DNA of 60,825 bases from Massiliimicrobium timonense (GTDB taxonomy: Bacteria > Bacillota_I > Bacilli_A > Erysipelotrichales > Coprobacillaceae): positions 1 to 60,825 of the forward strand of contig NZ_NFLJ01000015.1 of NCBI RefSeq assembly GCF_002160865.1, read 5' to 3'. Shown here in pieces: positions 33,102-42,829 of this stretch; within the stretch, counting starts at the first letter, position 1, and every line of letters begins with the position of its first letter. Position numbers and translations under genes: made by a program. The notes under the pieces are model-generated. The model saw nothing but the letters and a program-made list of their open reading frames with translations, ran no database searches and was not told the origin of the DNA.

Positions 33102-34034
33102 TTGGATAATTTAGGTGAAAAGATTCGTCAAACAAGAGAAAGCAAGAAAATGACGATTGAAGATTTATCAGCAAAGACAAAAATTTCAGTAGCTGTTTTA
33201 AGAGATATAGAAAAGGGAAAGTTTGATCGCTATAAAGGGGATGAAGCTTATGTGAAAATGTATTTAAAGAAAATTTCACAGGCTTTAGATATGGATAGTG
33301 AACAATTGACAGAACAGTATATAGAATTAACAAGAGAAATTGAACTGGAAGATTTAAAAGAGAAGGAAATGCTTGAAGAACATAATGAAGAAATTGTGAA
33401 AAAAGGAAAAAAATTTTCTTTTAAAGCACCTCAATTAACTAGAAAACCTTCTGTTTATGAAGATAAGTCACATGTGACAATTATTCGTGCCGCTATTATT
33501 CTTGTTTTGGTATGTCTAGTCATTGTTGTAATCTGGTTTGGTTTTTATGCAACACGTTCAAAGACAGAAGAACCAGCGAAGCCAGAAAATCAGTTAACAG
33601 TAGAAGGAGAGGTTGACCCAGTACCAGATACATCTTCTCCAGATACATCTGGTGATAATCAGAACACAACAGAAGAAACTGTTCAGTTTACAAGAAATGA
33701 CTTTTTGGATTATAGTTTTGTGTTACCTGCAGATGCGACAACTTTCACATTAAAGATTGAATATAATGCACCATGCTGGGCACAGATGAGAGTCAATGAT
33801 GAAATTTATGATCAGTTTGTCTCAAAAATTTATCATGAAAATGAAGATGGTGACACAGAAGTTGTTGAATTGACTTTTGATGTGAATGATTTTGAAAGTT
33901 TAGATTTACGTAATGGTAATAATCGAGGACATCGTTACTATATTAATAATCAGGAAGTTCCATTGACTGATGAAGATAAAAATACAAATCAGGATCGTCC
34001 TGTTGATGTAATTTTGACATTAGAGAAGGAATAA
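33102..34034 (+). CDS. rodZ: RodZ-like cell-shape protein
   Basis: A 310-residue bitopic protein. The N-terminal HTH_25 domain (about 1-75: LGEKIRQTRESKKMTIEDLSAKTKI...VLRDIEKG) binds MreB in homologues; a charged linker, one transmembrane helix (about 127-150), a Thr/Pro/Asp-rich linker and an extracytoplasmic DUF4115-like beta domain (about 200-305) follow. The start is TTG at 33102, well spaced from AAGGAGGT. pgsA follows after 1 nt. B. subtilis ymfM-pgsA-cinA-recA has the same order. Confidence 0.9.
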   Translation: MDNLGEKIRQTRESKKMTIEDLSAKTKISVAVLRDIEKGKFDRYKGDEAYVKMYLKKISQALDMDSEQLTEQYIELTREIELEDLKEKEMLEEHNEEIVKKGKKFSFKAPQLTRKPSVYEDKSHVTIIRAAIILVLVCLVIVVIWFGFYATRSKTEEPAKPENQLTVEGEVDPVPDTSSPDTSGDNQNTTEETVQFTRNDFLDYSFVLPADATTFTLKIEYNAPCWAQMRVNDEIYDQFVSKIYHENEDGDTEVVELTFDVNDFESLDLRNGNNRGHRYYINNQEVPLTDEDKNTNQDRPVDVILTLEKE

Positions 34035-34035
34035 C

Positions 34036-34629
34036 ATGAATTTACCCAATAAATTAACAACAATTCGTTTAGTGAGTGTCCCATTATTTATTATTGTTTA
34101 TTTAATACCTTATCAATCTTTAGGAATTCAAATACCTGTTTTTCATATATTATCCTCATCATTATCATTATTGGATATAGTCTTATTTTTCATTTTTGCT
34201 TTATCAGCATTGACAGATTATTTTGATGGTTATATTGCACGTAAATATCATCTGATTACAACTTTTGGAAAGTTTATTGATCCAATTGCTGATAAACTGA
34301 TTGTCAATACAGCATTATTATTATTAGCGTCATCTCAGGATATCCATATCATTATTCCTATTATTATGATTTCCAGAGATACGATTGTTGATGCTATTCG
34401 TCTGGTTGCCAGTCAGAAAAATATTGTTTTAGCTGCCAGTTATTTAGGTAAAGCGAAAACAATGACTCAGATGATTGCGATTTGTTTATTATTGTTGAAT
34501 AATATTGTTTTTGCGGGGTTGCATATTCCAATGGATCAGATTATGATCTGGTTAGCAACGCTGATTTCATTTGTGAGTGGTGTGGATTATTTTATGAAGA
34601 ATCGTCAATATATTTTGGAGAGTATGTAG
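34036..34629 (+). CDS. pgsA: CDP-diacylglycerol-glycerol-3-phosphate 3-phosphatidyltransferase
   Basis: A 197-residue integral membrane enzyme making phosphatidylglycerol phosphate. The CDP-alcohol phosphotransferase signature is seen as DYFDGYIARKYHL followed by TFGKFIDPIADKL (DG..AR........G...D...D, about 60-85). Four or more transmembrane helices. It begins 1 nt after rodZ and ends 1 nt before cinA, so all three are one unit. Confidence 0.95.
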   Translation: MNLPNKLTTIRLVSVPLFIIVYLIPYQSLGIQIPVFHILSSSLSLLDIVLFFIFALSALTDYFDGYIARKYHLITTFGKFIDPIADKLIVNTALLLLASSQDIHIIIPIIMISRDTIVDAIRLVASQKNIVLAASYLGKAKTMTQMIAICLLLLNNIVFAGLHIPMDQIMIWLATLISFVSGVDYFMKNRQYILESM

Positions 34630-34630
34630 A

Positions 34631-35086
34631 ATGGAAGAATTAGCACAGTTATTAATGCAAAGACAGATTTCTATTAGTAGTGTGGAAAGTTTTACTGTTG
34701 GTGGTTTTGCAAAAGCGATTGGAAGTATCAGTGGTATTTCTGCAGTTTATCGAGGAACTTTAGTGAGTTATCAGACACGTATTAAAAGAGATGTTTTGCA
34801 TATTGATGAAAAAGTTATCAATCAATTTGGAGTTGTTTCTCAAGAAGTGGCAGGTTTAATGGCCATTCAAGGACAAAAGCTTTTTGATTGTGATTTATGT
34901 ATTTCGTTTACTGGAAATGCTGGACCATCTGCAATGGAGGGAAAACCAGTCGGTTTAATTTATATTGGAATTGCTTATCAGGAGCATATTCATACATTTT
35001 GTTATCATCTTTCTGGAAGTCGTGATGATATTCAAAAACAGGCTATTTTGTTAGGAATTGAAAAAATTTTAGAAATTTTGAAGTAA
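34631..35086 (+). CDS. cinA: CinA C-terminal domain protein (PncC-like amidohydrolase)
   Basis: A 151-residue protein matching only the C-terminal domain of CinA (COG1546, nicotinamide-nucleotide amidohydrolase): VESFTVGGFAKAIGSISG near the N-terminus, YRGTLVSYQTRIKRDVL, FTGNAGPS and GLIYIG. The usual ESCTGG motif is changed to ESFTVGG. The N-terminal MoCF-like domain of full-length CinA is absent, as in PncC-type proteins. The position between pgsA and recA equals that of B. subtilis cinA. It may act in pyridine-nucleotide recycling. Confidence 0.82.
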   Translation: MEELAQLLMQRQISISSVESFTVGGFAKAIGSISGISAVYRGTLVSYQTRIKRDVLHIDEKVINQFGVVSQEVAGLMAIQGQKLFDCDLCISFTGNAGPSAMEGKPVGLIYIGIAYQEHIHTFCYHLSGSRDDIQKQAILLGIEKILEILK

Positions 35087-35130
35087 TTTCTCAAAAATGT
35101 GTTGTATATAAATAGTAGGAGGAATATTTT

Positions 35131-36171
35131 ATGGCAGAAAAGAAAGTGAAAAAAACGGAATCAGTTGATGAAAAAAAGGATAAAGCATTGACTGATGCTA
35201 TTCATTTGATTGAAAAACAATTTGGTAAAGGGTCTATTATGAAACTTGGTGATCGTGTGGCTGTAGATATTGATGTGATTCCAACAGGATCACTGACCTT
35301 GGATGCAGCACTGGGGATAGGAGGTTATCCTAAAGGACGTATTATTGAAATCTATGGACCAGAATCAAGTGGGAAAACAACATTAACATTACATGCGATT
35401 GCAGAAGTTCAAAAACAGGGTGGACGTGCAGCTTTTATTGATGCTGAACATGCTATTGATCCAGTTTATGCGAAAAATCTCGGTGTAGATGTTGATGAGC
35501 TGATTTTATCACAGCCAGATAGTGGTGAACAGGGATTGGCCATTGCTGAAACATTGGTGAAAAGTAATGCTATTGATCTGGTTGTTGTCGATTCAGTAGC
35601 TGCATTGGTTCCACAGGTTGAACTTGATGGTGAGATGGGTGACAATTCAGTGGGGTTACAGGCACGTATGATGTCTAAGGCTATGCGTCGTTTATCTGGA
35701 TTGATGAATAAAACATCTTGTACGATTATTTTTATTAATCAGTTAAGAGAAAAAATTGGTGTGATGTATGGAAATCCAGAAACGACAACAGGAGGTCGTG
35801 CTTTAAAATTTTATGCTTCTGTACGTATTGAAATCAGACGTAGTGAAGCTATTAAAAATGGTAGTGAAATTGTCGGAAATAAGGTCAATATTAAAGTTGT
35901 TAAAAATAAGGTATCACCACCTTTTAAAACGACATCAGTTGATATTATTTATGGTAAAGGAATTGCCAGAGATGGGGAAATCATTGATTTGGCAGTGGCT
36001 CATAATATTATTGATAAATCTGGAGCGTGGTATGCTTATCAAGGTGAAAAGATTGGTCAAGGAAGGGAAAATGTGAAAATTTTCTTAGCTGAGCATCCAG
36101 ATATTATGTCTGAAATTGAAGAAAAAATTAAAACACAGATATTTGCATCTCAAGAAGATGAGTCAATATAG
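35131..36171 (+). CDS. recA: Recombinase RecA
   Basis: A 346-residue strand-exchange ATPase and SOS co-protease. Walker [10 protein letters not shown] (76-84), [16 protein letters not shown] (Walker B) and the L2-region [25 protein letters not shown] are all intact; the C-terminus is acidic. RBS GTAGGAGG. No LexA-box-like sequence is visible in the 44 nt upstream, though a box further up inside cinA was not searched systematically. A terminator follows directly. Confidence 0.98.
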   Translation: MAEKKVKKTESVDEKKDKALTDAIHLIEKQFGKGSIMKLGDRVAVDIDVIPTGSLTLDAALGIGGYPKGRIIEIYGPESSGKTTLTLHAIAEVQKQGGRAAFIDAEHAIDPVYAKNLGVDVDELILSQPDSGEQGLAIAETLVKSNAIDLVVVDSVAALVPQVELDGEMGDNSVGLQARMMSKAMRRLSGLMNKTSCTIIFINQLREKIGVMYGNPETTTGGRALKFYASVRIEIRRSEAIKNGSEIVGNKVNIKVVKNKVSPPFKTTSVDIIYGKGIARDGEIIDLAVAHNIIDKSGAWYAYQGEKIGQGRENVKIFLAEHPDIMSEIEEKIKTQIFASQEDESI

Positions 36172-36191
36172 TTTCTATATTGGCTTTTTTT
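36161..36191 (+). terminator. Intrinsic terminator after recA
   Basis: Stem AGTCAATATAG/CTATATTGGCT (11 bp, one G-U), TTT loop, T7; the 5' arm covers the last recA codons and stop. Confidence 0.9.
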
Positions 36192-36230
36192 GTTGTCTAA
36201 TGGGTGAACATGCAATCTTTTGATATTTTA

Positions 36231-36259
36231 TTGTCAATTTCACAAAAATACGATATAAT
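36231..36259 (+). promoter_or_regulatory. SigA promoter of rny
   Basis: TTGTCA (36231-36236), 17 nt, TATAAT (36254-36259), with a 5' leader of roughly 50 nt to the start. Confidence 0.85.
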
Positions 36260-36317
36260 ATTATATGTGCGTTATGCACAAATAGAAATTTGTCATAGGA
36301 AATAGGAGGAAAAGATT

Positions 36318-37871
36318 ATGGATGAAAACCTTCTTACTATTGTTACCTATGTTCTTTGTGTCGCTTTGGGATTTGGTTTATATTTTCTTTTAACAAAATT
36401 AGGTATTTCAAAAGCTCATGGAGATGCCACAAAAATTGTTGAAGAAGCGAATTCTAAAGCAGATAATATTGTCAAAGAAGCTATTCTTGATGCAAAAACA
36501 CAGGCTTATGAATATAAGCTGGAAGCAGAAAAAGAAATCAAGGAACAGCGCTTAGAAGTTACTAAATTTGAAAACAAGCTATTGCAGCGAGAACAAAATA
36601 TTGATCGTAGAGATATTGCTTTACAGGGTAGAGAAGATGTTTTGGAAGAAAAAGCAGAGCAATTAGAAAAGAAAAGTGAAGAACTAGGGAAATTAGAAGC
36701 TCAATTGAAGAATCAGATCGATGAAAAGATTTCAGAATTAGAGAAGATTGCAGCAATGAGCGCTAATGAAGCAAAGGAAGAATTATTTAAACAAGTTGAA
36801 CAAAAAATGTCTAAAGAAGTCACAGCTTATATTAAGGAGCAGGAAGATGAAGCCAAGTCTAAAGCTTCGCTTTATGCTAAAGATATTATTGCAGCGGCTA
36901 TTAATCGTTATTCACAAGAAGAAACGATTGAAAGAACGGTTAATGTTGTGGCTTTGCCAAGCGAAGAAATGAAAGGACGTATTATTGGACGAGAAGGAAG
37001 AAATATCAAGGCTATTGAAAATGCAACAGGGGTTGAATTGATTATTGATGATACACCGGAAGCTATTACTATTTCATGTTTTGATCCAATTCGTCGTGAA
37101 ATTGCACGTCTATCATTAGAAACTTTGATTCGTGATGGAAGAATTCAACCTGGACGTATTGAAGAAGTTGTTCAAAAAACAAAAAATGAATTGCGTGAAG
37201 TGATTCAAAAAACAGGTGAAGATGCTATTTTTGAATTGGGATTATCGCGTGTTCATAAAGAAATTGTGATGTTGATTGGAAAGCTGAAATATCGTACAAG
37301 CTATGGGCAAAATGCTTTACAGCATTCTTTAGAAGTTGCACATTTTGCCGGTATGATGGCAGCAGAACTGGGCTTAAATCAACAACTGGCAAGACGTGCT
37401 GGTTTATTACATGATATCGGGAAAGCCATTGATCATGAAATGGAAGGGAGTCATGTAGAATTAGGTGTCAAATTTGCTAAAAAATATGGTGAAAATGCGA
37501 CTGTTGTTAATGCGATTGAATCACATCATGGTGATGTAGAACCAACGAGCGTGATTTCGATTTTAGTGGCTGCTGCTGATACATTATCTGCTGCCAGACC
37601 GGGAAGTCGCAGTGAAACGATTGAAAATTATATTCAACGTCTTGAAAAACTGGAAGAAATTTCAAAAGGTTTTGATGGTGTTGATAAGGTCTTTGCGATA
37701 CAGGCAGGACGTGAAATTCGTGTTATTGTCAAGCCAGATCAGGTTGATGATTTGATGAGCCATCAGCTGGCAAGAGATATTAAAGATAAAATTGAAAATG
37801 AATTAACATATCCTGGTCATATCAAAGTGACTGTTATTCGTGAAGTCCGTGCAAATGAAATTGCCAAATAG
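36318..37871 (+). CDS. rny: Ribonuclease Y
   Basis: A 517-residue membrane-anchored endoribonuclease initiating mRNA decay. An N-terminal transmembrane helix (about 5-25), a long coiled coil (about 35-195), a KH domain with [15 protein letters not shown], and an HD domain with [15 protein letters not shown] and the metal-binding [10 protein letters not shown] (about 363-372). Length and architecture are standard. RBS TAGGAGG. A short hairpin separates it from ymdB, so both may be read from the rny promoter. Confidence 0.97.
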   Translation: MDENLLTIVTYVLCVALGFGLYFLLTKLGISKAHGDATKIVEEANSKADNIVKEAILDAKTQAYEYKLEAEKEIKEQRLEVTKFENKLLQREQNIDRRDIALQGREDVLEEKAEQLEKKSEELGKLEAQLKNQIDEKISELEKIAAMSANEAKEELFKQVEQKMSKEVTAYIKEQEDEAKSKASLYAKDIIAAAINRYSQEETIERTVNVVALPSEEMKGRIIGREGRNIKAIENATGVELIIDDTPEAITISCFDPIRREIARLSLETLIRDGRIQPGRIEEVVQKTKNELREVIQKTGEDAIFELGLSRVHKEIVMLIGKLKYRTSYGQNALQHSLEVAHFAGMMAAELGLNQQLARRAGLLHDIGKAIDHEMEGSHVELGVKFAKKYGENATVVNAIESHHGDVEPTSVISILVAAADTLSAARPGSRSETIENYIQRLEKLEEISKGFDGVDKVFAIQAGREIRVIVKPDQVDDLMSHQLARDIKDKIENELTYPGHIKVTVIREVRANEIAK

Positions 37872-37872
37872 A

Positions 37873-37896
37873 AGATAGGGGAACCTATCTTTTTTT
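37873..37896 (+). terminator. Weak hairpin between rny and ymdB
   Basis: AGATAGG-GGAA-CCTATCT followed by T6: a short terminator that may allow read-through into ymdB. Confidence 0.65.
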
Positions 37897-37913
37897 AGAA
37901 AGTAGGAGAGAAC

Positions 37914-38696
37914 ATGAACATTCTTTTTATTGGTGATGTTTTTTCTTCAATTGGTCGAGAGATGATTGAGCGTTATTTACCAATATTGAAGGAAAAATAT
38001 CATATTGATATTGTTATAGCAAATGTAGAAAACGCAACACATGGAAAAGGTTTAATTAAAAAGCATTATCATGATTTTTTGTTTCAAGGTATTTCTTTGA
38101 TGACAATGGGAAATCATACTTTTGCGAAAAAAGAGTTGTTTGATTATATTGATGAAGCAGATCGTTTGATTGTGCCTTATAATCAGCCAAAGGCTTTACC
38201 CGGTGTCGGCAGCCGATTTATCCTTTGTAAAAATCGTCAGATCAGAGTGACAAATTTACTGGGGATTACTTTTATGGATGGGAAATCACAAAATCCTTTT
38301 GAAGCCATTGATGAAGTTTTAGACAATGATCAAAGTGATATACATATTGTTGATTTTCATGCAGAAGCAACAAGTGAAAAGGTTGCTTTAGGATATTATC
38401 TGGATGGAAAGGTATCAGCTGTTCTAGGAACACATACGCATGTTACAACAGCAGATGAAAAGATTTTGCCAAAAGGAACAGCTTTTCAATGCGATGTTGG
38501 GATGACGGGACCTTATCATAGTGCTATTGGCTGTGATGTCGAGAGTATTATTAAACGTATGAAAATGGGAATTATGACTCCATTTCAGATTGCTGAAAGT
38601 GAAGGACAGTTATGTGCAACTCTGTTAAAATTTAACGAAAAAAATCAATGTACTCATATTCAAAGAATTTGTATTGATCCAAATCATTCCATATAA
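37914..38696 (+). CDS. ymdB: YmdB-family metallophosphoesterase
   Basis: A 260-residue dinuclear metal phosphodiesterase (TIGR00282 type), active on 2',3'-cyclic nucleotides in B. subtilis and affecting biofilm and RNase Y. Metal-binding motifs are FIGDVFSSIGR (D8), ANVENATHGKG, TMGNHTF, VDFHAEATSEK and LGTHTHV. All expected ligands are present. RBS GTAGGAG. It sits between rny and spoVS as in B. subtilis. Confidence 0.94.
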   Translation: MNILFIGDVFSSIGREMIERYLPILKEKYHIDIVIANVENATHGKGLIKKHYHDFLFQGISLMTMGNHTFAKKELFDYIDEADRLIVPYNQPKALPGVGSRFILCKNRQIRVTNLLGITFMDGKSQNPFEAIDEVLDNDQSDIHIVDFHAEATSEKVALGYYLDGKVSAVLGTHTHVTTADEKILPKGTAFQCDVGMTGPYHSAIGCDVESIIKRMKMGIMTPFQIAESEGQLCATLLKFNEKNQCTHIQRICIDPNHSI

Positions 38697-38704
38697 GTAT
38701 ATTT

Positions 38705-38743
38705 TTCCTCCTTGTTCATATATTAAAGCAGGGAGGAATTTTT
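38705..38743 (+). promoter_or_regulatory. Hairpin that masks the spoVS ribosome binding site
   Basis: TTCCTCCTTG (38705-38714) pairs with CAGGGAGGAA (38729-38738) over 10 bp with one G-U and a 14-nt loop. The 3' arm is the spoVS Shine-Dalgarno and is followed by TTTTT, so the same hairpin could end ymdB transcription or block spoVS translation. Confidence 0.6.
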
Positions 38744-39004
38744 ATGGAAATGATGAGAGTATCGTCAACTTCTCAACCAAGCAAGGTTGCAGGAGCATTA
38801 ACGAGTTTATTAAGAGAGCATCAAAGGGTTCAAATTCAGGTGATTGGAGCAGCTGCTTTGAATCAGGCAATGAAGGCTATTGCGATTTCAAGAGGGTATA
38901 TTGCTCCAAGTGGTTATGAACTTTATTGTATCCCCTCATTCTATGATTTGATGATTGATGAGCAGGTGATTACATCACTCAGATTAAATGTGGAAATGAA
39001 ATGA
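38744..39004 (+). CDS. spoVS: Stage V sporulation protein S
   Basis: An 86-residue Alba-like protein, nearly superposable on SpoVS by eye: MRVSSTSQPSKVAGALTS, the IGAAALNQAMKAIAI core, RGYIAPSGYEL and the C-terminal TSLRLNVE. In B. subtilis it acts from stage V on coat and dehydration. Strong GGGAGG site, but folded into the upstream hairpin, which suggests that expression needs a transcript starting after the hairpin's 5' arm or active opening. Confidence 0.95.
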   Translation: MEMMRVSSTSQPSKVAGALTSLLREHQRVQIQVIGAAALNQAMKAIAISRGYIAPSGYELYCIPSFYDLMIDEQVITSLRLNVEMK

Positions 39005-39066
39005 AAAGGCTTTATTTTTTTTATGAAAGTGTTATAATAGAAATGTGAAAACAAGGAGGAAATATT

Positions 39067-39312
39067 ATGGCAAAATGTAAATTATTAATGTCTACTGCTC
39101 AAGTTCAAAAATTAATTGATTTTTTTGATGGGTATGAAGATGATAAAGTGAAATGTAAATTTATTAAGAAAACAGGAATTAAAGCTGAAGTTGAATGTGA
39201 AACAGAATTAAGCCCTGATGAAGCTGCTTCTTATTGTAAAGGATTATTTAAGAAAACACCTGAAGGTGGAGTTTTATACTTCTCAATTCAACCAGATGGA
39301 TTCTTTGGATAA
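39067..39312 (+). CDS. Small conserved-looking protein, unknown function
   Basis: An 81-residue acidic protein with cysteines at about positions 4, 29, 43 and 57 and a Gly-Phe C-terminus (IQPDGFFG). Predicted alpha-beta content; no signal or membrane segment. I do not recognise it. Evidence that it is real: AAGGAGG at the right distance, TATAAT at about 39033, and its own perfect terminator. It separates spoVS from miaB, which in B. subtilis are closer neighbours (tdh and kbl intervene there). Confidence 0.65.
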   Translation: MAKCKLLMSTAQVQKLIDFFDGYEDDKVKCKFIKKTGIKAEVECETELSPDEAASYCKGLFKKTPEGGVLYFSIQPDGFFG

Positions 39313-39338
39313 AAATAAGGACATTGTCCTTATTTTTT
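39311..39338 (+). terminator. Intrinsic terminator before miaB
   Basis: Perfect 12-bp stem AAAAATAAGGAC/GTCCTTATTTTT with an ATT loop. Confidence 0.92.
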
Positions 39339-39389
39339 TCTTTTCTATTTTGATTTATTTGATATAATAGAGCAGAAAGTGGTGAGAAA

Positions 39390-40832
39390 ATGAAAGATTA
39401 TAGTCAATATTTTAAAGGTCCATCTTTAAAAGATGCCAAACATAGAGGAAAAGATGAAATTCATCATATTAAAGATGCTTATGAAATTCCTGCAGATATG
39501 GTAGGAATTGGAAAAGGACAAAAATATTTTATTCAGACATATGGATGTCAAGCTAATGAAAGAGATAGTGAAACATTGGCTGGAATTTTAGAAAGTTTAG
39601 GATATAGTCCAACAGATGAAATCAAAGATGCTCAAGTTGTTTTATTAAATACTTGTGCGATTAGAGAAAATGCAGAAGAAAAAGTTTTTGGAAAAATTGG
39701 ATATTTAAAAAAAGTCAAAAGAACAAATCCTAATATTATCTTTGGTATATGTGGATGTATGGCACAGGAAGAAGTTGTTGTACAAAAGATTTTAGAGAAA
39801 CATCCACAGGTTGATTTGATTTTTGGAACACACAATATTCATCGTTTGCCAGTTCTTTTAAAACAGGCTATGTTAGATAAGGAAATGGTTTTAGAAGTCT
39901 GGTCAAAAGAAGGCGATGTGATTGAAAATTTACCAAGTCATCGTGCCCATCCTTATAAGGCATGGGTCAATATTATGTATGGCTGCAATAAGTTTTGTAC
40001 ATACTGTATTGTTCCTTATACACGTGGCAAAGAAAGATCCCGTCTAAAAGAAGAAATATTAGATGAAGTCAAAGAATTGAAAGACAATGGATATCAGGAA
40101 ATCACTTTGCTGGGTCAAAATGTCAATTCTTATGGTAAGGATTTTCATAACGATTATGATTTTGCTTCTTTACTAGAAGATGTAGCCAAAACTGGGATTC
40201 CACGTATTCGTTTTACGACGAGCCATCCATGGGATTTTAGCGACGCTATGATTGATGTCATTGCCCGTTATGATAATATCATGCCGGCTATTCATTTACC
40301 TGTTCAATCTGGAAATAGTGAAGTTTTAAAGCGTATGGGAAGAAGATATACAAGAGAAGATTATTTGACTTTGTTTGATAAAATCAAAACAAAGATTCCT
40401 GATTGCACAATTACAACAGATATTATTGTTGGTTTTCCGGGTGAAACGGATGCTCAGTTTGAAGATACACTGTCATTATATGAGTATTGTGAATATGACT
40501 TGGCTTATACATTTATCTACTCTCCTCGTGCAGGAACACCAGCTGCAAAAATGGAAGATGATATTGATATTCATACCAAAGAACAGCGTTTATATCGTTT
40601 AAATGATCTGGTCAATGAAAAAGCTTTAAAACAAAATCAAAAATATCTAAATGAGGTTGTGGAAGTTCTGGTGGAAGGAACTTCTAAAAGAGATGATCAA
40701 ATGTTGACAGGATATACAAAGCATCAAAAGTTAATTAATTTTAAAGGAAATCCTCAACATATTGGTCAAATTGTTCCCGTACGTGTTACGGAAGTGAAAA
40801 CGTGGGCTTTAAAAGGTGAAGAAATTGAATAA
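39390..40832 (+). CDS. miaB: tRNA ms2i6A methylthiotransferase MiaB
   Basis: A 480-residue radical SAM enzyme that adds 2-methylthio to i6A37 in tRNA. The N-terminal UPF0004 domain holds the first three cluster cysteines ([38 protein letters not shown]). The radical SAM CxxxCxxC is GCNKFCTYC (C199, C203, C206). A TRAM domain is C-terminal. miaA, which makes its substrate, is also in the window at 48.1 kb. Start ATG with GTGGTGAG; it overlaps ymcA by 8 nt, as the B. subtilis ymcB-ymcA pair does. Confidence 0.96.
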   Translation: MKDYSQYFKGPSLKDAKHRGKDEIHHIKDAYEIPADMVGIGKGQKYFIQTYGCQANERDSETLAGILESLGYSPTDEIKDAQVVLLNTCAIRENAEEKVFGKIGYLKKVKRTNPNIIFGICGCMAQEEVVVQKILEKHPQVDLIFGTHNIHRLPVLLKQAMLDKEMVLEVWSKEGDVIENLPSHRAHPYKAWVNIMYGCNKFCTYCIVPYTRGKERSRLKEEILDEVKELKDNGYQEITLLGQNVNSYGKDFHNDYDFASLLEDVAKTGIPRIRFTTSHPWDFSDAMIDVIARYDNIMPAIHLPVQSGNSEVLKRMGRRYTREDYLTLFDKIKTKIPDCTITTDIIVGFPGETDAQFEDTLSLYEYCEYDLAYTFIYSPRAGTPAAKMEDDIDIHTKEQRLYRLNDLVNEKALKQNQKYLNEVVEVLVEGTSKRDDQMLTGYTKHQKLINFKGNPQHIGQIVPVRVTEVKTWALKGEEIE

Positions 40833-41160
40833 AGATGTTTATGAAAAAGCAATGGCTTTGCATCAATGGATTATGGAACAGGAAGTTGTGCAGGAATATC
40901 AAAAATATGAACAACAGATGAGCAGTCATCAAGAATTGAAGGACTTGGAAGAAACATTGAAACAACTACAACAAAAAATTGTTCAAGCCAAGCATACACA
41001 GCTTGATTGTCGTGAGCTGATTCAAGATTATGAAGTGAAGAAGAAAGCTTTTGATCAACATCCTCTTGTTTATAATTATTTGATTTTAAAAGAAGAAGTG
41101 AATACATTATTACATCAGATTCAAGATGATATTAATTTAGAATTGAAGAAAAAGAGTTGA
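40825..41160 (+). CDS. ymcA: YmcA (RicA)-like regulator of RNA processing
   Basis: A 111-residue helical YlbF/YmcA-family protein. In B. subtilis, YlbF, YmcA and YaaT form a complex that works with RNase Y and influences sporulation and biofilm. The sequence is all-helical with typical [19 protein letters not shown] and [15 protein letters not shown] segments. The start is TTG at 40825, 6 nt after AAAGGTG; a GTG at 40816 lies in that site. Assigned by family pattern and its position after miaB. Confidence 0.85.
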   Translation: MNKDVYEKAMALHQWIMEQEVVQEYQKYEQQMSSHQELKDLEETLKQLQQKIVQAKHTQLDCRELIQDYEVKKKAFDQHPLVYNYLILKEEVNTLLHQIQDDINLELKKKS

Positions 41161-41226
41161 CGAAAGCATGAAAACTCTATATAATTTTTTCAATAAATGA
41201 CAATATAAGGGAAAAGGAGAAAGATT

Positions 41227-42735
41227 ATGGCATATTTTTTTGAAGAACCATCACATACATTTAATGAATATTTATTAGTACCTGGATACTCAAGTGCTCA
41301 GTGTCAACCTAAAAATGTAAGTTTAAAAACACCGTTAGTAAAATTTAAAAAAGGTGAAGAACCAGCATTATCATTGAATATTCCACTTGTATCAGCAATC
41401 ATGCAATCTGTATCAAATGATACAATGGCGATTGCTTTAGCCAGAGAAGGTGGCGTTTCATTTATCTATGGTTCACAAACTGTAGAGGCGCAAGCTGAAA
41501 TGGTAAGAAAAGTTAAAAATTATAAAGCAGGATTTGTTCCAAGCGATTCTAACATTGCTCCTGATCAGACATTACAGGATGTTATTGCTTTAAAAGAAAA
41601 AACTGGACATTCTACAATGGCTGTGACAGAAGATGGAACACCTAATGGAAAATTAGTAGGAATTGTAACTGGTAGAGATTATCGTATTTCTCGTATGTCT
41701 TTAGATACAAAAGTTTCTGAATTTATGACACCTTTTGAAAAACTTATCACTGCCAAAAGTGGTGTTTCATTGAAAGAAGCCAATGATATTATTTGGGATA
41801 ACAAATTAAATGCTTTACCTATTATTGATGATCAACAAAAATTAGAGTACTTTGTCTTTAGAAAAGATTATGAATCAAGAAAATCTAATCCTAATGAATT
41901 ATTAGATGATTCAAAAAGATATGTTGTAGGAGCTGGAATTAATACAAGAGATTATGCAACACGTGTTCCAGCATTGGTAGAAGCTGGTGCTGATGTTTTA
42001 TGTATTGATTCAAGTGAAGGATTTAGTGAATGGCAAAAATTAACAATTGAATGGATTCGTGAACACTATGGTGATAGTGTAAAAGTTGGGGCTGGAAACG
42101 TTGTAGATGCAGAAGGATTTAGATTCTTAGCTGAATGTGGTGCTGACTTTGTCAAAATTGGTATTGGTGGTGGTTCTATTTGTATCACCAGAGAACAAAA
42201 AGGAATTGGTCGAGGACAAGCGACAGCTACGATTGAAGTTGCAAAAGCCAGAGATGAATACTTTAAAGAAACTGGTATTTATGTTCCAATCTGTAGCGAT
42301 GGAGGAATTGTTCATGATTATCATATGACTTTAGCGTTGGCTATGGGTTCTGATTTTATCATGTTAGGAAGATATTTCTCACGTTTTGATGAATCGCCAA
42401 CAAATAAAGTCAATATTAATGGACAATATATGAAAGAATACTGGGGTGAAGGAAGTGCCCGTGCTAGAAACTGGCAACGTTATGATTTAGGAGGAGATGC
42501 TAAACTTTCATTTGAAGAAGGTGTCGATTCTTATGTTCCATATGCTGGGCCTTTAAAAGATAATGTTGGTTTAACTCTTGCTAAAATTAAATCAACAATG
42601 TGTAACTGTGGTGCTTTAACAATTCCAGAATTGCAACAAAAAGCTAAAATTACACTTGTTTCTTCAACAAGTATTGTTGAAGGTGGTGCACATGATGTTG
42701 TGTTAAAAGACTCAACACCATCACATAATCAATAA
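41227..42735 (+). CDS. guaB: IMP dehydrogenase, trichomonad-like subtype
   Basis: A 502-residue enzyme oxidising IMP to XMP for GMP synthesis. A TIM barrel is interrupted by two CBS domains (about 110-225). The catalytic cysteine is C319 in [17 protein letters not shown] and the flap carries the R418-Y419 dyad ([10 protein letters not shown]). The [14 protein letters not shown] form differs from the usual GIGPGSICTTR and matches, from memory, Tritrichomonas foetus IMPDH, including residue numbering. RBS AAAAGGAG. It is monocistronic with a terminator. No purine riboswitch was seen in the 66-nt upstream gap. Confidence 0.93.
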   Translation: MAYFFEEPSHTFNEYLLVPGYSSAQCQPKNVSLKTPLVKFKKGEEPALSLNIPLVSAIMQSVSNDTMAIALAREGGVSFIYGSQTVEAQAEMVRKVKNYKAGFVPSDSNIAPDQTLQDVIALKEKTGHSTMAVTEDGTPNGKLVGIVTGRDYRISRMSLDTKVSEFMTPFEKLITAKSGVSLKEANDIIWDNKLNALPIIDDQQKLEYFVFRKDYESRKSNPNELLDDSKRYVVGAGINTRDYATRVPALVEAGADVLCIDSSEGFSEWQKLTIEWIREHYGDSVKVGAGNVVDAEGFRFLAECGADFVKIGIGGGSICITREQKGIGRGQATATIEVAKARDEYFKETGIYVPICSDGGIVHDYHMTLALAMGSDFIMLGRYFSRFDESPTNKVNINGQYMKEYWGEGSARARNWQRYDLGGDAKLSFEEGVDSYVPYAGPLKDNVGLTLAKIKSTMCNCGALTIPELQQKAKITLVSSTSIVEGGAHDVVLKDSTPSHNQ

Positions 42736-42761
42736 GATACTTCTTAGGAGGTATCTTTTTT
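42734..42761 (+). terminator. Intrinsic terminator after guaB
   Basis: 10-bp stem AAGATACTTC/GAGGTATCTT (one G-U), TTAG loop, T6. Confidence 0.9.
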
Positions 42762-42785
42762 ATATTTATGACAAAGAAAAAAGAG

Positions 42786-42813
42786 TGGTAATTTAGGAAA
42801 TTTATCATATAGT
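42786..42813 (+). promoter_or_regulatory. Candidate SigE promoter of cotE
   Basis: TGGTAAT (42786-42792), 13 nt, CATATAGT (42806-42813); the -10 octamer is identical to that before dacB. B. subtilis cotE has SigE-dependent expression. The -35 is weak and the leader would be very short. Confidence 0.38.
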
Positions 42814-42829
42814 ATAGAGAGGTGGATTT

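Noticed and set aside
35087-35130. LexA/SOS box before recA
   Set aside because: No CGAAC-N4-GTTCG-like element in the gap. A box inside cinA remains possible but was not seen.
41161-41226. Purine riboswitch upstream of guaB
   Set aside because: The gap is only 66 nt and shows no three-way junction or conserved purine aptamer sequence.
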